Shown in pieces: positions 1-8,242 of a stretch of DNA of 64,000 nucleotides. Within the stretch, counting starts at the first letter, position 1. Each line of letters starts with the position of its first letter. The notes under the pieces were generated by a model that was given only the letters and a program-made list of their open reading frames with translations, searched no databases and was not told the origin of the DNA. Origin of the DNA: Pseudoalteromonas peptidolytica (GTDB taxonomy: Bacteria; Pseudomonadota; Gammaproteobacteria; Enterobacterales; Alteromonadaceae); NCBI RefSeq assembly GCF_012641745.1, contig NZ_WEHZ01000020.1:1-64000 (forward strand), given 5' to 3'. The position numbers and the translations under genes are program-made.

Positions 1-184
1 CGTCGATACAAAAGACGGTAGCTAACATCAGGAGCTTTTCTTCAACCCAATCACGGCGATGTGTATAGGATTTTCCAGTTAGTTTATCTTCACCGCATAA
101 ATACGCACGTCTAACGCAGCGGGAGATACAGTGATAGTATTTGGTATCTGTTAAGCTGATTTGGTTTTTACGGGCAGTCGCCAT
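1..184 (-). CDS. REP-associated tyrosine transposase (RAYT / IS200-like), 5' part only
   Basis: My translation of the minus strand from the ATG at 184 stays open to the left edge (61 codons). It begins MATARKNQISLTDTKYYH and continues with CISRCVRRAYLCGEDK and HRRDWVEEKLLMLATVF. This is the N-terminus of Y1_Tnp (HUH) transposases of the RAYT type, which cut single-stranded REP hairpins beside a GTAG tetranucleotide. The catalytic tyrosine and HUH residues lie outside the window. The tandem GTAG-bearing repeats just upstream (204-371) fit the RAYT/REP pairing. Family assignment is from recognised sequence. Activity cannot be judged because the gene is cut by the window. Confidence 0.85.
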   Translation of the reverse strand, partial: MATARKNQISLTDTKYYHCISRCVRRAYLCGEDKLTGKSYTHRRDWVEEKLLMLATVFCID

Positions 185-203
185 CGTTTGTTTTCCTCAA
201 TCC

Positions 204-371
204 TTGAGTGCAGAGTTAGAGCGTAGACGACTTTTAAAAAAGGCACAAATTAGTGGTGGGTGTCTTTGGTTTTCTTTGGTTTTCGTGTTGAGTGCAGAGT
301 TAAAGCGTAGCCGACTTTTAAAAAAGGCACAATTTAGTGGTGGGTGTCTTTGGTTTTGTTGGGTGTCTTTG
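204..371. repeat. Two 84-bp direct repeats with GTAG core, likely REP-type substrates of the adjacent transposase
   Basis: Copy 1 starts at 204 and copy 2 at 288, both with TTGAGTGCAGAGTTA, then GCGTAG (GTAG at 223-226 and 307-310), a short T-run/A-run palindrome, and GTGGTGGGTGTCTTTGG. Copy 2 is followed by further TTTGGTTTTG micro-repeats up to about 398, so one strand is very T/G-rich. RAYT transposases recognise a GTAG tetranucleotide beside an imperfect hairpin, so these are probably their targets. An open frame across this region (141-479) overlaps the transposase start and is composed of the repeat; I do not call it a gene. Positions 399-538 show nothing else I can name. Confidence 0.7.
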
Positions 372-563
372 GTTTTGTTTGGTTTTTGTTTGGTTTTCTT
401 CTTTATCGATGAGTGTTACGAAGCCAAAGTACTGGTTATGTTCCTAGCCGATGTGTCACTGAGTTTATGGCTTTTGTAATTGTATTGGCTACAACCAAAT
501 GATAACGTGCTGTAACTAATTATAAAAGAGATGCTTCGATGAAAAAGCTTCCGTTGTTAATGA

Positions 564-1064
564 GTGCCAGTAACAGTGACTAAGCAACAAAAACAAGGTC
601 AGCCCTTTATTCCCGATTCTTTTGAACCACCAAAAAGGGTTAGCACATCTCATTTTTCTTTTACCGTGCTAGACGAGCAAATTGCGACTGCAGATTATGA
701 ATTGGTGATGGCTAATCAACCACGCTTACAGGGCATATTTGGCCCAAGTTCAAACTGGCCAAAAGCTTCTATGACTTTTGAGGAAAACATTGCAAGTTTA
801 GCCACGCACAGGGAAGAATTCATGTCGCGAGCAGCATTTGCTTATGCGGTTTACACCAGACACAGTGAAAGGTATATCGGTTGTGTCTATATCGATCCGC
901 CTCAATCTTCAGATTTTGATTGTGATGTGTATCTGTGGATAGGGTCAGAAGATATAGCATTGGATGACCTACTCTATCAAACAATTACTCATTGGTTAAA
1001 AACGGCGTGGCCATTTTCTAAACTTGCGTTTCCCGGTCGAAACGCTGCATTCTATACAGAGTAA
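564..1064 (+). CDS. GNAT-family N-acetyltransferase
   Basis: 166 residues from GTG 564, which directly follows an in-frame TGA, so no earlier start is possible. The pattern (DYELVMANQ, then an FEENIASLATHREEF region, AFAYAVY, GCVYIDP, DVYLWI and a C-terminal WPFSKLAFPGR) is that of bacterial GNAT acyltransferases, which move acetyl from acetyl-CoA to an amine; the substrate is unknown. No ribosome site precedes GTG 564. A separate ATG at 539 with AGAG upstream opens a 14-codon frame (MKKLPLLMSASNSD, stop 581-583) in another phase. Either that is a tiny leader or the gene lost its original start through a frameshift near 570-585. Confidence 0.6.
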   Translation: MPVTVTKQQKQGQPFIPDSFEPPKRVSTSHFSFTVLDEQIATADYELVMANQPRLQGIFGPSSNWPKASMTFEENIASLATHREEFMSRAAFAYAVYTRHSERYIGCVYIDPPQSSDFDCDVYLWIGSEDIALDDLLYQTITHWLKTAWPFSKLAFPGRNAAFYTE

Positions 1065-1089
1065 AAACAATAAATTAGGGAAAATCATA

Positions 1090-1527
1090 ATGAAAATGAA
1101 AGCGCTATATGCACTGCTACCATTCATGCTTGTTTCAAGTGCTTGCTCTGCAGAAGCGCTGAGTGACAAGGTCAACGCTTATTTTTACGCCCAAAAAGCC
1201 GTTGAACACCAACATTCAAAAGAATCTGATGTTACCAATCTACTGATGCTTTTAACACCCGATGCCACATTCGAGCATCCTAGGTTTAATGACATATTAT
1301 CAAAAGAAGAATATAAGGCGGGCTGACTCAGCTATCTAGGCCAATACACAAAGTGCGATATCCAAGTAACAAACATCATTGAAGGCCTTAATGCAGTGAC
1401 CGTTGAGTATTTACACCCTTGCATTGATCAGCAAGGTAACACGAATGAAAAAGAAAATAAGCAAAAGCTTGTGACACTGTTTGAGTTTAGCGGCGAAAAA
1501 ATTAAACGTATTCGCCACTATTTTTAA
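1090..1527 (+). pseudogene. Secreted NTF2-like (SnoaL-type) protein interrupted by one in-frame TGA
   Basis: The frame starts at ATG 1090 with a signal peptide (KMKALYALLPFMLVSSACS, possible lipobox SSAC), continues EHQHSKESDVTNLLMLLTPDATFEHPRFND and meets TGA at 1324-1326 after 78 codons. The same frame then stays open for 66 more codons (LSYLGQYTKCDIQVTNIIEG ... KIKRIRHYF) to TAA at 1525-1527. Together the two halves make a normal-length (145-residue) cone-fold NTF2-like domain, ending in the usual IxRIRHYF strand. The simplest reading is a recent nonsense mutation. A sequencing error or readthrough is possible. There is no frameshift, and the downstream half keeps coding-like composition. 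Confidence 0.7.
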
Positions 1528-1595
1528 GTAGCACTAAATACCCAGCAAATAGACCAAGTCAAATACTTGCGTGGTCTATTTACGTATTTGAAATC

Positions 1596-2792
1596 TCACT
1601 CACCAAGTAACTTAGTTAATCGCTCTTTACGAGCAACAAAAACATCGTAGCCATCATCATCCTTCGATGATAATGCTAGCGCTCTGTTTACTTGCTCTAA
1701 CGATGCTCGATATTGTTTATCGGTTTCATAACCGTAAGCTAAACCGTTGTATGCGTCTGCATTATGTGGATAGCGTGAAATGCCATACTTAAACAACTTA
1801 ATTGCTTCTTTCACGTTACCCGTACTCACATGGTGATAGCCGAGCCCTCTTATCGTCGATTCTTGAGGCTCAATCACTTCGCCATACTGAACGGATAGCT
1901 GCTGATAATACTCATTAATGGAGCTCAATTCGCCGTTATAAGCACGAACTGGCATTTGGGTCGGAAAAAACAGCTTTTGGTACGCACTAAAAATACCGGC
2001 GCTAGAGACAAGCCCATGAGGGACATTATCGTAAGCCTCGCTGAAAAAACGCAGCTCTACAGGTTTGTTATCAGCTAAAAAGTGCGCCATATCTTCATAC
2101 CGTTCGCGCATCACGCCCCCCTCTTCGCCAATTGCAATAAATAAAAAGTTATTTAATTGCTTGGTTTTGGATATAAATGCTTTGGTGCTTTTTGCGGTGG
2201 CACCAAAATTCCACCATACCGCTGGACTATATGCTATGTGGCCTTGAAATAACGTAGGCTTAGTCTGCAACGCGTAGAGTACGAAAGTACCAGCTGCCGA
2301 TGCGCCGGCAATCACTTTAAAATCGTGAGTGCGGTACTTCTTATTTACAAAAGGAATAAGCTCTGTCTCGATAAACTCTAAAAACTTTGGTGCGCCACCG
2401 CCCATGTTCATCGGGCCTGCTGGCTCTTTGTTTTTTGTTGGATAAAGATCTCGCAACCGCTCTGTATTTTCAATAGCAACAATTATGACCTCAGGTGCAG
2501 CAGAGACGCTTGCCTTTTGCAAACGTGCAAGCACTGCACTCATAAGTGGAAGGCTCCCTTTACCGTCAAGGCGATATATTACAGGATATGTTTTATTAGA
2601 ATTGGTGTGATAACTTTTAGGAAGTTGTATCGTAACAGTGCGCGTTTCACCGAGCACTATTGAGTTTAGCGTTTTTGTGTGTCGATCGTATTCTTTATTT
2701 GCTTTTTGAGTGTCCTGAGCCATTGCAGAACACGAGAGAAAAACTACAAAAAAAACCGTGAAAAACCATTGAGCCGCTTTACCAATTATCAT
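1596..2792 (-). CDS. Secreted alpha/beta-hydrolase esterase (Esterase D/Fes type) with C-terminal TPR
   Basis: 398 residues with an N-terminal signal peptide (about 1-25, ending SAMAQ). Residues 45-285 match the putative esterase family PF00756. GASAAG at 163-168 supplies nucleophile Ser165, in place of the common GxSxGG, and NVPHGLV holds the likely catalytic His259. The C-terminal 95 residues contain two TPR-like helical hairpins (GNVKEAIKLFKYGISRYP and later NALAL-type helices), an arrangement common in secreted Alteromonadales hydrolases. The substrate is not predictable; siderophore esters or acyl esters are options. It lies 92 bp downstream of the S41 gene on the same strand, so the two may be co-transcribed. 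Confidence 0.8.
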   Translation of the reverse strand: MIIGKAAQWFFTVFFVVFLSCSAMAQDTQKANKEYDRHTKTLNSIVLGETRTVTIQLPKSYHTNSNKTYPVIYRLDGKGSLPLMSAVLARLQKASVSAAPEVIIVAIENTERLRDLYPTKNKEPAGPMNMGGGAPKFLEFIETELIPFVNKKYRTHDFKVIAGASAAGTFVLYALQTKPTLFQGHIAYSPAVWWNFGATAKSTKAFISKTKQLNNFLFIAIGEEGGVMRERYEDMAHFLADNKPVELRFFSEAYDNVPHGLVSSAGIFSAYQKLFFPTQMPVRAYNGELSSINEYYQQLSVQYGEVIEPQESTIRGLGYHHVSTGNVKEAIKLFKYGISRYPHNADAYNGLAYGYETDKQYRASLEQVNRALALSSKDDDGYDVFVARKERLTKLLGE

Positions 2793-2884
2793 TTATTATT
2801 CCATTTATATGATTTTATTGGTAAAGCTAGCATATAGAAAAAGGGATTGATAGGATAGATCTCAACCAAATGAAGCTGTTATCT

Positions 2885-4654
2885 TCATAAATTATCTAAT
2901 AGCCGATAAATAGCGTTTATCGCAGGATCAATACCTGCAAAGTAACTTTTCGAATCAGGTAGTATAGGCATATGTGGCGGTACCCATATACGGTGATCTT
3001 CCGCACGAGATGTTTGATGAAACTGAGATGAAATCAGACCAAATACCCCACTATAAGGCAACTTGAACCGCCCAGCTTCACCGACATGATTAGGTCTAGA
3101 ACCGCTTGGCTCACCAACCAAAATAGCATCAGTGAAAAGATTTATATTGGTCAGTAAATTTTGAGCAGCCGAAAATGTATTGCGACCCATTATAACAAAT
3201 AGTTTGCCATCAGGTTTTGCTGCCTCAAAGTAAATTAACGCTTTAAGTAAAGGCGGTAAAATAGAGCCGTTCCCGCCACTGTTGTGCCGTAAATCCAGTA
3301 CTAAATGCTTTACTCCATCCTGTTTAACCGTGTCGATTAACGTCTTACTAAATTGGGCTAGCGACTGTGTTTTCATTTGTGCCACTGCATTAAACTGTAC
3401 CTGTAGTACCCCATTAGATTTATTTAAGTATTGCCAGTAGTGCTTGTCTTTATGCTGTAGGTACTCTGGCGCATTTTTATGATTTTTTGGAAGTGTGGGC
3501 AAACCACTAAATGCAAATGCTTGCCCCTCAAGATGAATTTTTTCTGTAACATTATCAGTACTTTGAACTGTGATAGTAATTTTATTTGTACTATCAGCAA
3601 TACCTAACCCAGTTAACACTTCAGGCATAGCTAAATAATAAGGCGCTAACCAAAGCTGCTGCATTTCATTATCACGAGGGTTTATTTTTGCTGCTTTTGC
3701 GATTGCCTCCTCGCTAGAAGTGCCCTCAAAAGCCATGACTTTTTGACCTATCAAAGCAGAGTAATTTGGTGTTGCATCAACGATATAGAGTCCATCTGTA
3801 AATACGTAAAACTGCACTGGCAAACGGCTGAAATTACCTTTTTCTCCAAAGGTTGGTACGATAAGGTTATGGCCATTACCTAAGGTGCCAACTAGTTCCA
3901 TCATTCTAAATACAATTTGCTGGTCATTAAGGTTTGGTATATCCGCGTGTAAATTCTTCGCCAATGCCACCAGCTCAGCGTTGGTGCCAGCCATTTCATT
4001 TATATGTAAGCGATTAATTTCAGCAAGTAAAAATTCCAAATCAGCACGCCATTGTTGCACCCGTGTTAGTGTGGGGTCTTTGTACTGTCCTGCCAATATC
4101 TGAAATTGCGTATTATCTTTGATAGCATCAAATGCGGCTTTTCCCGCTATACTGCTGCGCTCATCATATCTCGCTGACAGAGATTTTCTTAGCCACTCGT
4201 GTGCTTGCTCTATATTCCCAAGCTGTGCATAAGCCTCCGACACTTTTATCATGATGTCGTTTGAAGGGCGTGAAGCATTTGGGATATTGGTTACGTTTAC
4301 CCCAAGCGTCAGTGCATTTTTCAAAGCGACTATCGCTTGCTCATGATGCCCCAATTGCATCTGCGTCAACCCAAGTAGGTACCAAGTATCTCCATCATCT
4401 TTATAAGACGATGTTAAGCTTTGTAATAGAGGTAACGCCTGTTGCCAGCGCTTTTCACGTACAAAAAACAACGCTTTTTTACGAGTTTTAAGATAAACAA
4501 CCGGATCTGCAACCCCACCTCGCTGTGGAAAAACACCAATAGCATCATTTGTTGGTGATAGTACCCGAGCAGTTTGAGACATGGCAGGGTGTGTGAAAAG
4601 TACACTACTAAAAATTAAACAAGCGGATAGCTGTGCGAAAAAACTCGAATACAT
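2885..4654 (-). CDS. Secreted S41-family (tail-specific protease-like) peptidase with N-terminal TPR
   Basis: 589 residues. A signal peptide (about 1-26) precedes TPR helices at about 55-160 and an S41 catalytic region from about 410. LDLRHNSGGNGS (453-464) is the conserved LRxNxGG strand, and TFSAAQN places the likely nucleophile at Ser495. There is no recognisable full PDZ domain, though the VGTLGNGHNLI segment resembles the pre-catalytic S41 region. Family members cleave C-terminal or hydrophobic peptides in the periplasm or outside the cell; the target is unknown. The gene precedes the TPR-esterase on the same strand. Its 5' side carries a copy of the dispersed repeat, 52 bp from the ATG. 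Confidence 0.8.
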   Translation of the reverse strand: MYSSFFAQLSACLIFSSVLFTHPAMSQTARVLSPTNDAIGVFPQRGGVADPVVYLKTRKKALFFVREKRWQQALPLLQSLTSSYKDDGDTWYLLGLTQMQLGHHEQAIVALKNALTLGVNVTNIPNASRPSNDIMIKVSEAYAQLGNIEQAHEWLRKSLSARYDERSSIAGKAAFDAIKDNTQFQILAGQYKDPTLTRVQQWRADLEFLLAEINRLHINEMAGTNAELVALAKNLHADIPNLNDQQIVFRMMELVGTLGNGHNLIVPTFGEKGNFSRLPVQFYVFTDGLYIVDATPNYSALIGQKVMAFEGTSSEEAIAKAAKINPRDNEMQQLWLAPYYLAMPEVLTGLGIADSTNKITITVQSTDNVTEKIHLEGQAFAFSGLPTLPKNHKNAPEYLQHKDKHYWQYLNKSNGVLQVQFNAVAQMKTQSLAQFSKTLIDTVKQDGVKHLVLDLRHNSGGNGSILPPLLKALIYFEAAKPDGKLFVIMGRNTFSAAQNLLTNINLFTDAILVGEPSGSRPNHVGEAGRFKLPYSGVFGLISSQFHQTSRAEDHRIWVPPHMPILPDSKSYFAGIDPAINAIYRLLDNL

Positions 4655-4705
4655 CTCTTTTCCTTGTTATCGATTCAACGCTAAATTATGAATGACGCTC
4701 TTTTA

Positions 4706-4865
4706 TACCAATTTTCTTAATTAAGTGGTCTATTTTGAGGCGAGAAAACCTTGTCGATAACTAGGCAAAAATTTTGCTATTTAGTTGTTCTAAATAAGAA
4801 ATTTTTAACGCTGTTAGCGTCAGATTGACTCCTTCAAATTGAGCAAGTATTAAGTCAAATTGGTA
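4706..4865 (+). repeat. Dispersed MITE-like element, copy A (160 bp)
   Basis: It begins TACCAATTTTCTTAATTAAG and ends AAGTCAAATTGGTA, so the outer bases form a terminal inverted repeat. Inside are GAGGCGAGAAAACCTTGTCGA, a potential long hairpin (AAATTTTGCTATTTAG pairing with CTAAATAAGAAATTT) and ACGCTGTTAGCGT. It has no coding capacity. Close copies occur at 18898, 28264, 48701 and 61412, with a fragment at 34023. It lies upstream of the S41 gene and could affect that gene's expression, which is inference. Confidence 0.85.
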
Positions 4866-5107
4866 TTACATCAGAGCTGTGTTGTATTCGAACATTCTAC
4901 TATATTAGAACCTACTATACCTACTTACTTTACGAAAAGCGCCCCATTTGAGACGCAAAGGCCTTGTCGATAACACTGATGTCGTGTCCAGCTATCAACG
5001 ATAGTCTCTGTAACCGTAAAGAAAACTGTTTATCTGTTCTGCCATTAGCAGCTGATTTAATCACTCAAATTGAGTAAATATTAAGGAAGTATCACTCTGA
5101 GTAAGCT
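4866..5107. other. Intergenic stretch resembling a diverged copy of the dispersed repeat
   Basis: No gene. It contains GCAAAGGCCTTGTCGATAAC near 4959 and CTCAAATTGAGTAAATATTAAGG near 5063. These echo the internal and right-end sequences of copy A in the same order and orientation, but the ends no longer form the ACCAATT inverted repeat. I read it as an old, decayed relative of the element. Confidence 0.4.
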
Positions 5108-5139
5108 CAACAACGCCAGCATAAAGACTGGCGTTGTTG
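5108..5139 (-). terminator. Perfect 12-bp hairpin downstream of rhlE
   Basis: CAACAACGCCAG (5108-5119) pairs exactly with CTGGCGTTGTTG (5128-5139) across an 8-nt loop. It sits 21 bp after the rhlE stop. No T-run follows on the minus strand, so it may be a stabiliser or a weak terminator. Confidence 0.55.
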
Positions 5140-5160
5140 CTGAAGTGAATTAACTAACGA

Positions 5161-6444
5161 TTATTTTTGCTTCTGCTGCTTGCGCACATTTGCAATACGA
5201 GAACGGTTTTTTAATCGAGCTTCTGCACTTGCTTGGTTCGATGGCTTGTTCACACGAGCTTTGCGACGTTGATGTGCAGGCTTTTTCTGAATTGTTTCCA
5301 CTAGTTTTTCCCGATTAGCGACTTCATACCCTGGTAAGTAGTAACGCGAGATCTGCTGTTCAATTAACTGCTCGATATGGATCAGATCCGACTCTTCTTC
5401 ACGGCTCACAAAAGTAATGGCGTAACCAAACTGCCCTGCACGTCCTGTTCTACCAATACGGTGTACATAGTCTTCAGCCAGATAAGGGACGTCATAGTTC
5501 ACTACTCGTGGTAAACCAACAATATCAAGGCCGCGGGCTGCTACTTCAGTGGCGACCATCACACGCACTTTACCCTCAGTAAATTCCCTTAGCGCTCTGC
5601 GACGGGCTCCTTGAGTTTTATCACCATGACAAACATTCGCGTCAATCCCGTCGAGCTTTAACTCTTCAACCAGTTTGTCCGCTGTTTCTTTCATGTTGAC
5701 AAATACCAACACCTGTTGCCAATTCTTTTTACCAATTAGTTCCGAGAGTAGCTCCCGTTTACGCTCTTCTTTGACTGGATATACAACATGGCGAACAGTC
5801 TCTGCAGTGCTATTGTCAGGTGTTGCCTGAATAAGCTTAGGTTGATTCAGGACTTGTTTGGCAAATTGCTTCATCGCTGACGGAAAAGTCGCCGAGAATA
5901 GTAACAACTGCTTGTTCTCATCTACCGATGCAATTACCTTTTGCATGTCTGTGATAAAGCCCATGTCGAGCATACGGTCAGCTTCATCCAGCACGAGATA
6001 CTTTACTGTGTTCAAAGCAACATTACCAAGGCGGATATGATCTAACAGGCGACCTGGCGTAGCGACCAGAATATCAACTCCCTGTTTTAAACGCTCAGCT
6101 TGGCCGTTAACATTGACTCCACCAAAAAGCGCTTGCACTTTTAAGTCTGTATATTTTGCAAACGTAGCGCAATTATTGGCGATTTGCTCAGCAAGTTCTC
6201 GAGTTGGAGCCAGAATAAGCGCACGAGGTGTTAGCTGCGACTCAGTCTCTAGCAATTTTTGGATAATAGGTAATGCAAACGCTGCGGTTTTCCCTGTTCC
6301 AGTTTGCGCTGTAGCGAGCACATCGTTGCCCTGACGAATGGCAGGAATTGCGGCCTGCTGAATTGGCGTTAATGTGTGAAAATTGATGTCTTGCAGCGCA
6401 TCTAAAAGAGGCTGTGCGAAACTAAATGAAGAAAACGTTGCCAT
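5161..6444 (-). CDS. rhlE: ATP-dependent DEAD-box RNA helicase, RhlE type
   Basis: 427 residues with the complete helicase set: Q motif (F...TPIQ, about 22-29), motif I AQTGTGKT (46-53), PTREL (80-84), GG, TPGR (129-132), DEAD (153-156), SAT (184-186), and in the second RecA domain ARGLD and HRIGRTGR. A basic, low-complexity C-terminal tail (KKPAHQRRKARVNK onward) is typical of RhlE. It unwinds RNA duplexes in ribosome maturation and RNA decay. It is transcribed from its own promoter inside the end of the dapA-like gene (6478-6506) and carries a hairpin in the leader. Confidence 0.9.
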   Translation of the reverse strand: MATFSSFSFAQPLLDALQDINFHTLTPIQQAAIPAIRQGNDVLATAQTGTGKTAAFALPIIQKLLETESQLTPRALILAPTRELAEQIANNCATFAKYTDLKVQALFGGVNVNGQAERLKQGVDILVATPGRLLDHIRLGNVALNTVKYLVLDEADRMLDMGFITDMQKVIASVDENKQLLLFSATFPSAMKQFAKQVLNQPKLIQATPDNSTAETVRHVVYPVKEERKRELLSELIGKKNWQQVLVFVNMKETADKLVEELKLDGIDANVCHGDKTQGARRRALREFTEGKVRVMVATEVAARGLDIVGLPRVVNYDVPYLAEDYVHRIGRTGRAGQFGYAITFVSREEESDLIHIEQLIEQQISRYYLPGYEVANREKLVETIQKKPAHQRRKARVNKPSNQASAEARLKNRSRIANVRKQQKQK

Positions 6445-6453
6445 AATAACCTA

Positions 6454-6474
6454 CGACCGAATCAAAAACGGTCG
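6454..6474 (-). promoter_or_regulatory. 5'-UTR hairpin of rhlE
   Basis: CGACCG (6454-6459) pairs with CGGTCG (6469-6474), 10 bp before the rhlE ATG on the minus strand. It lies just downstream of the predicted promoter, so it would be at the very 5' end of the transcript. Role unknown. Confidence 0.4.
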
Positions 6475-6477
6475 CAG

Positions 6478-6506
6478 ATTATAAATGACAAACGGGCTTT
6501 TAACAA
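6478..6506 (-). promoter_or_regulatory. Sigma-70 promoter for rhlE
   Basis: On the minus strand TTGTTA (complement of 6501-6506), a 17-bp spacer and a perfect TATAAT (complement of 6478-6483) lie 34 bp before the rhlE start. The -35 box overlaps the stop codon of the upstream dapA-like gene. Confidence 0.6.
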
Positions 6507-7432
6507 AACTTAAGCAGCGTTTCGTCGATTAATTTTGGTGTAGCGCCAATAAAATCGCTTTCTTTCAATTGCGAAAGAAGCGCAATCCCCTCTTGTTGCT
6601 GTGCAACAGAAAGCGGCACATAAGGTAATCTAAATACGGGCTTTACCGCTGCGGTCATGATTAAAGCGGAATTAATCGCGATTGGATTTGGCTCGCAGAA
6701 TAACCACTTCATTAGTGGAAGCAAAGATTTGTTAAGCGCGTCATTCGGTGCGTCCATTAATTGCCGGAATAACCCTGGTACCAAATTTGACGTCACAGAG
6801 ATAACACCGTGGGACTGGCTTTTATGGCGGCTATCATGAGCCTCATCATCATTCCCAGACCAACAAGCAATCCCCATTGCCTCATAATGAGCGATACGAG
6901 CATCACCGGCACACTCTTTCATGCCAACGAAGTGCTTGTGATTTGCAAGCGGTTCAATAATGTCGGGGGTAAGATCTTGCCCCGTTCTACCCGGCACGTT
7001 GTAGATAAAGGCCGGACCGATTTCTAACACCTCGTTTAAATGCGCTTTCACGCCTGTAATCGAAGTTTTGCCGTAATAAGGGTTAATTTGAAGCGCGCAG
7101 TGCATGCCTGAAGCAAAGCCATATTCAGTTGCTTTTTTTGCTTCTCTGGTGTTGTTGCTTCCTGTATTACCAACAATTAATAATCTATCACCAAACTTAT
7201 TCGCTGAGTGAGCAATCAGCATCAAGTGCTCCTCCCAGTTCATTAGTTGACCTTCACCAGTCGTACCCGCAACTACGATACCGTCTACACCGTTCGTAAT
7301 TTGGGCTTCCACCAATTTATCAAAGGTATCTAAATCTATTTCGCCCGCCATGGTATAAGGCGTTTTAATTGCTGTGATTAAGCTCGATTTTTTTATTGAT
7401 TGGATATGATACATGGTTTTTCTATTACTCAT
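6500..7432 (-). CDS. Dihydrodipicolinate synthase family aldolase (DapA-like)
   Basis: TIM-barrel pyruvate aldolase of the DapA/NanA family. Counting from Met at 7414, the signature residues of E. coli DapA are present: GTTGEG with Thr51-Thr52, IYNVPGRTG with Tyr138 and Arg143, and GMKECAGD with Schiff-base Lys166. Spacing Tyr-Arg-Lys is identical to DapA. The reaction would condense pyruvate with an aldehyde (aspartate semialdehyde if true DapA). Starts at 7480, 7432 and 7414 are all possible. Homology begins after 7414, and 7432 has a weak GGCGG upstream. It stands apart from bamC, the usual dapA neighbour, so it may be a paralogue with another substrate. Confidence 0.8.
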   Translation of the reverse strand: MSNRKTMYHIQSIKKSSLITAIKTPYTMAGEIDLDTFDKLVEAQITNGVDGIVVAGTTGEGQLMNWEEHLMLIAHSANKFGDRLLIVGNTGSNNTREAKKATEYGFASGMHCALQINPYYGKTSITGVKAHLNEVLEIGPAFIYNVPGRTGQDLTPDIIEPLANHKHFVGMKECAGDARIAHYEAMGIACWSGNDDEAHDSRHKSQSHGVISVTSNLVPGLFRQLMDAPNDALNKSLLPLMKWLFCEPNPIAINSALIMTAAVKPVFRLPYVPLSVAQQQEGIALLSQLKESDFIGATPKLIDETLLKFC

Positions 7433-7513
7433 TCTGTTAACCGCCATTTTTACCATAAATACGACGGAGATCCGACCCATAAAATCATGGAAATCAATTA
7501 AAACTGATTAATT

Positions 7514-8242
7514 TTGCCTTTGCACACTTGTTATTTGTGTAAAGATCCATCAGAATTACATCCACTGTATATCCATCCAGTTAACTTTATGGGATTGTCA
7601 CATTTTTTAAATACGCACTTTTATACCACTGCTGAGCTGAGCAGTAGCTTAAAAATTACCGAAGACCGACTGGCCGAATGGCAAAGTCTGAGTCTTTTTC
7701 CTAACCCAAGCTACAGCATTCAGAACCAAATAAAGTGTAGTTCTTACTTCGGACTTTATGAATGCGAAGAGTACACCGACTTTTACGCTCGCGGCTTATT
7801 AAATTGGGGTCAATTGATACAAAAACACAAAATAGATCAATCGAGTAATGCCTTTGAACTTTTTAGACAAAAATATTGTGACGCATTGGGTAGATGTGTA
7901 GAAAAAGGCTTTTATACTGAAGATCCGTCGTTTAGTGATGATTTAGTTGAACATGTTCAGCAGGTGTGGCAACAGTTTTTGTGTGGTAAATACGGCGTTA
8001 TCAGCCAAAATGGGCTCATTGAAGAAGCGCTGTATATTGATTTAGGCCGTGCCATTATTGACGACATTACAGAAGCCAGAACAGCTAGTAATATTGCAGC
8101 TGAGCAACGAGAACAAGTGCACAATGCAATGAAATTACTCAACAAAGCGTTAGCAGCAAACACTCAAGCTGAGCAAACTGAGTCGCTACGGTCAAAGTAC
8201 ATTGATCAGTTAATCCGTAAGTATGATTTGTCTATAAAGTAG
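7514..8242 (+). CDS. DUF6058-like protein of unknown function
   Basis: 242 residues from TTG 7514 (MPLHTCYLCKDP), or about 217 from ATG 7589. The segment FLNTHFYTTAELSSSLKITEDRLAEWQSLSLFPNPSYSI looks like a MerR-type helix-turn-helix followed by SYFG and YTDFYARG. I associate this pattern with DUF6058, described as a natural-product-associated family; that assignment is from memory and tentative. No signal peptide or membrane segment. The C-terminus is a long charged helix. It is divergent from the DapA-like gene with about 80 bp between them, so the two may share regulation. Confidence 0.5.
   Translation: MPLHTCYLCKDPSELHPLYIHPVNFMGLSHFLNTHFYTTAELSSSLKITEDRLAEWQSLSLFPNPSYSIQNQIKCSSYFGLYECEEYTDFYARGLLNWGQLIQKHKIDQSSNAFELFRQKYCDALGRCVEKGFYTEDPSFSDDLVEHVQQVWQQFLCGKYGVISQNGLIEEALYIDLGRAIIDDITEARTASNIAAEQREQVHNAMKLLNKALAANTQAEQTESLRSKYIDQLIRKYDLSIK

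Noticed and set aside
141..479. 112-residue open frame over the left-edge repeats
   Set aside because: It overlaps the start of the minus-strand transposase, and its sequence is the tandem repeat translated twice. Not a gene.
1324..1326. TGA as a selenocysteine codon
   Set aside because: NTF2-like proteins have no Sec or equivalent Cys at this place, and I see no SECIS-like hairpin just after the TGA.
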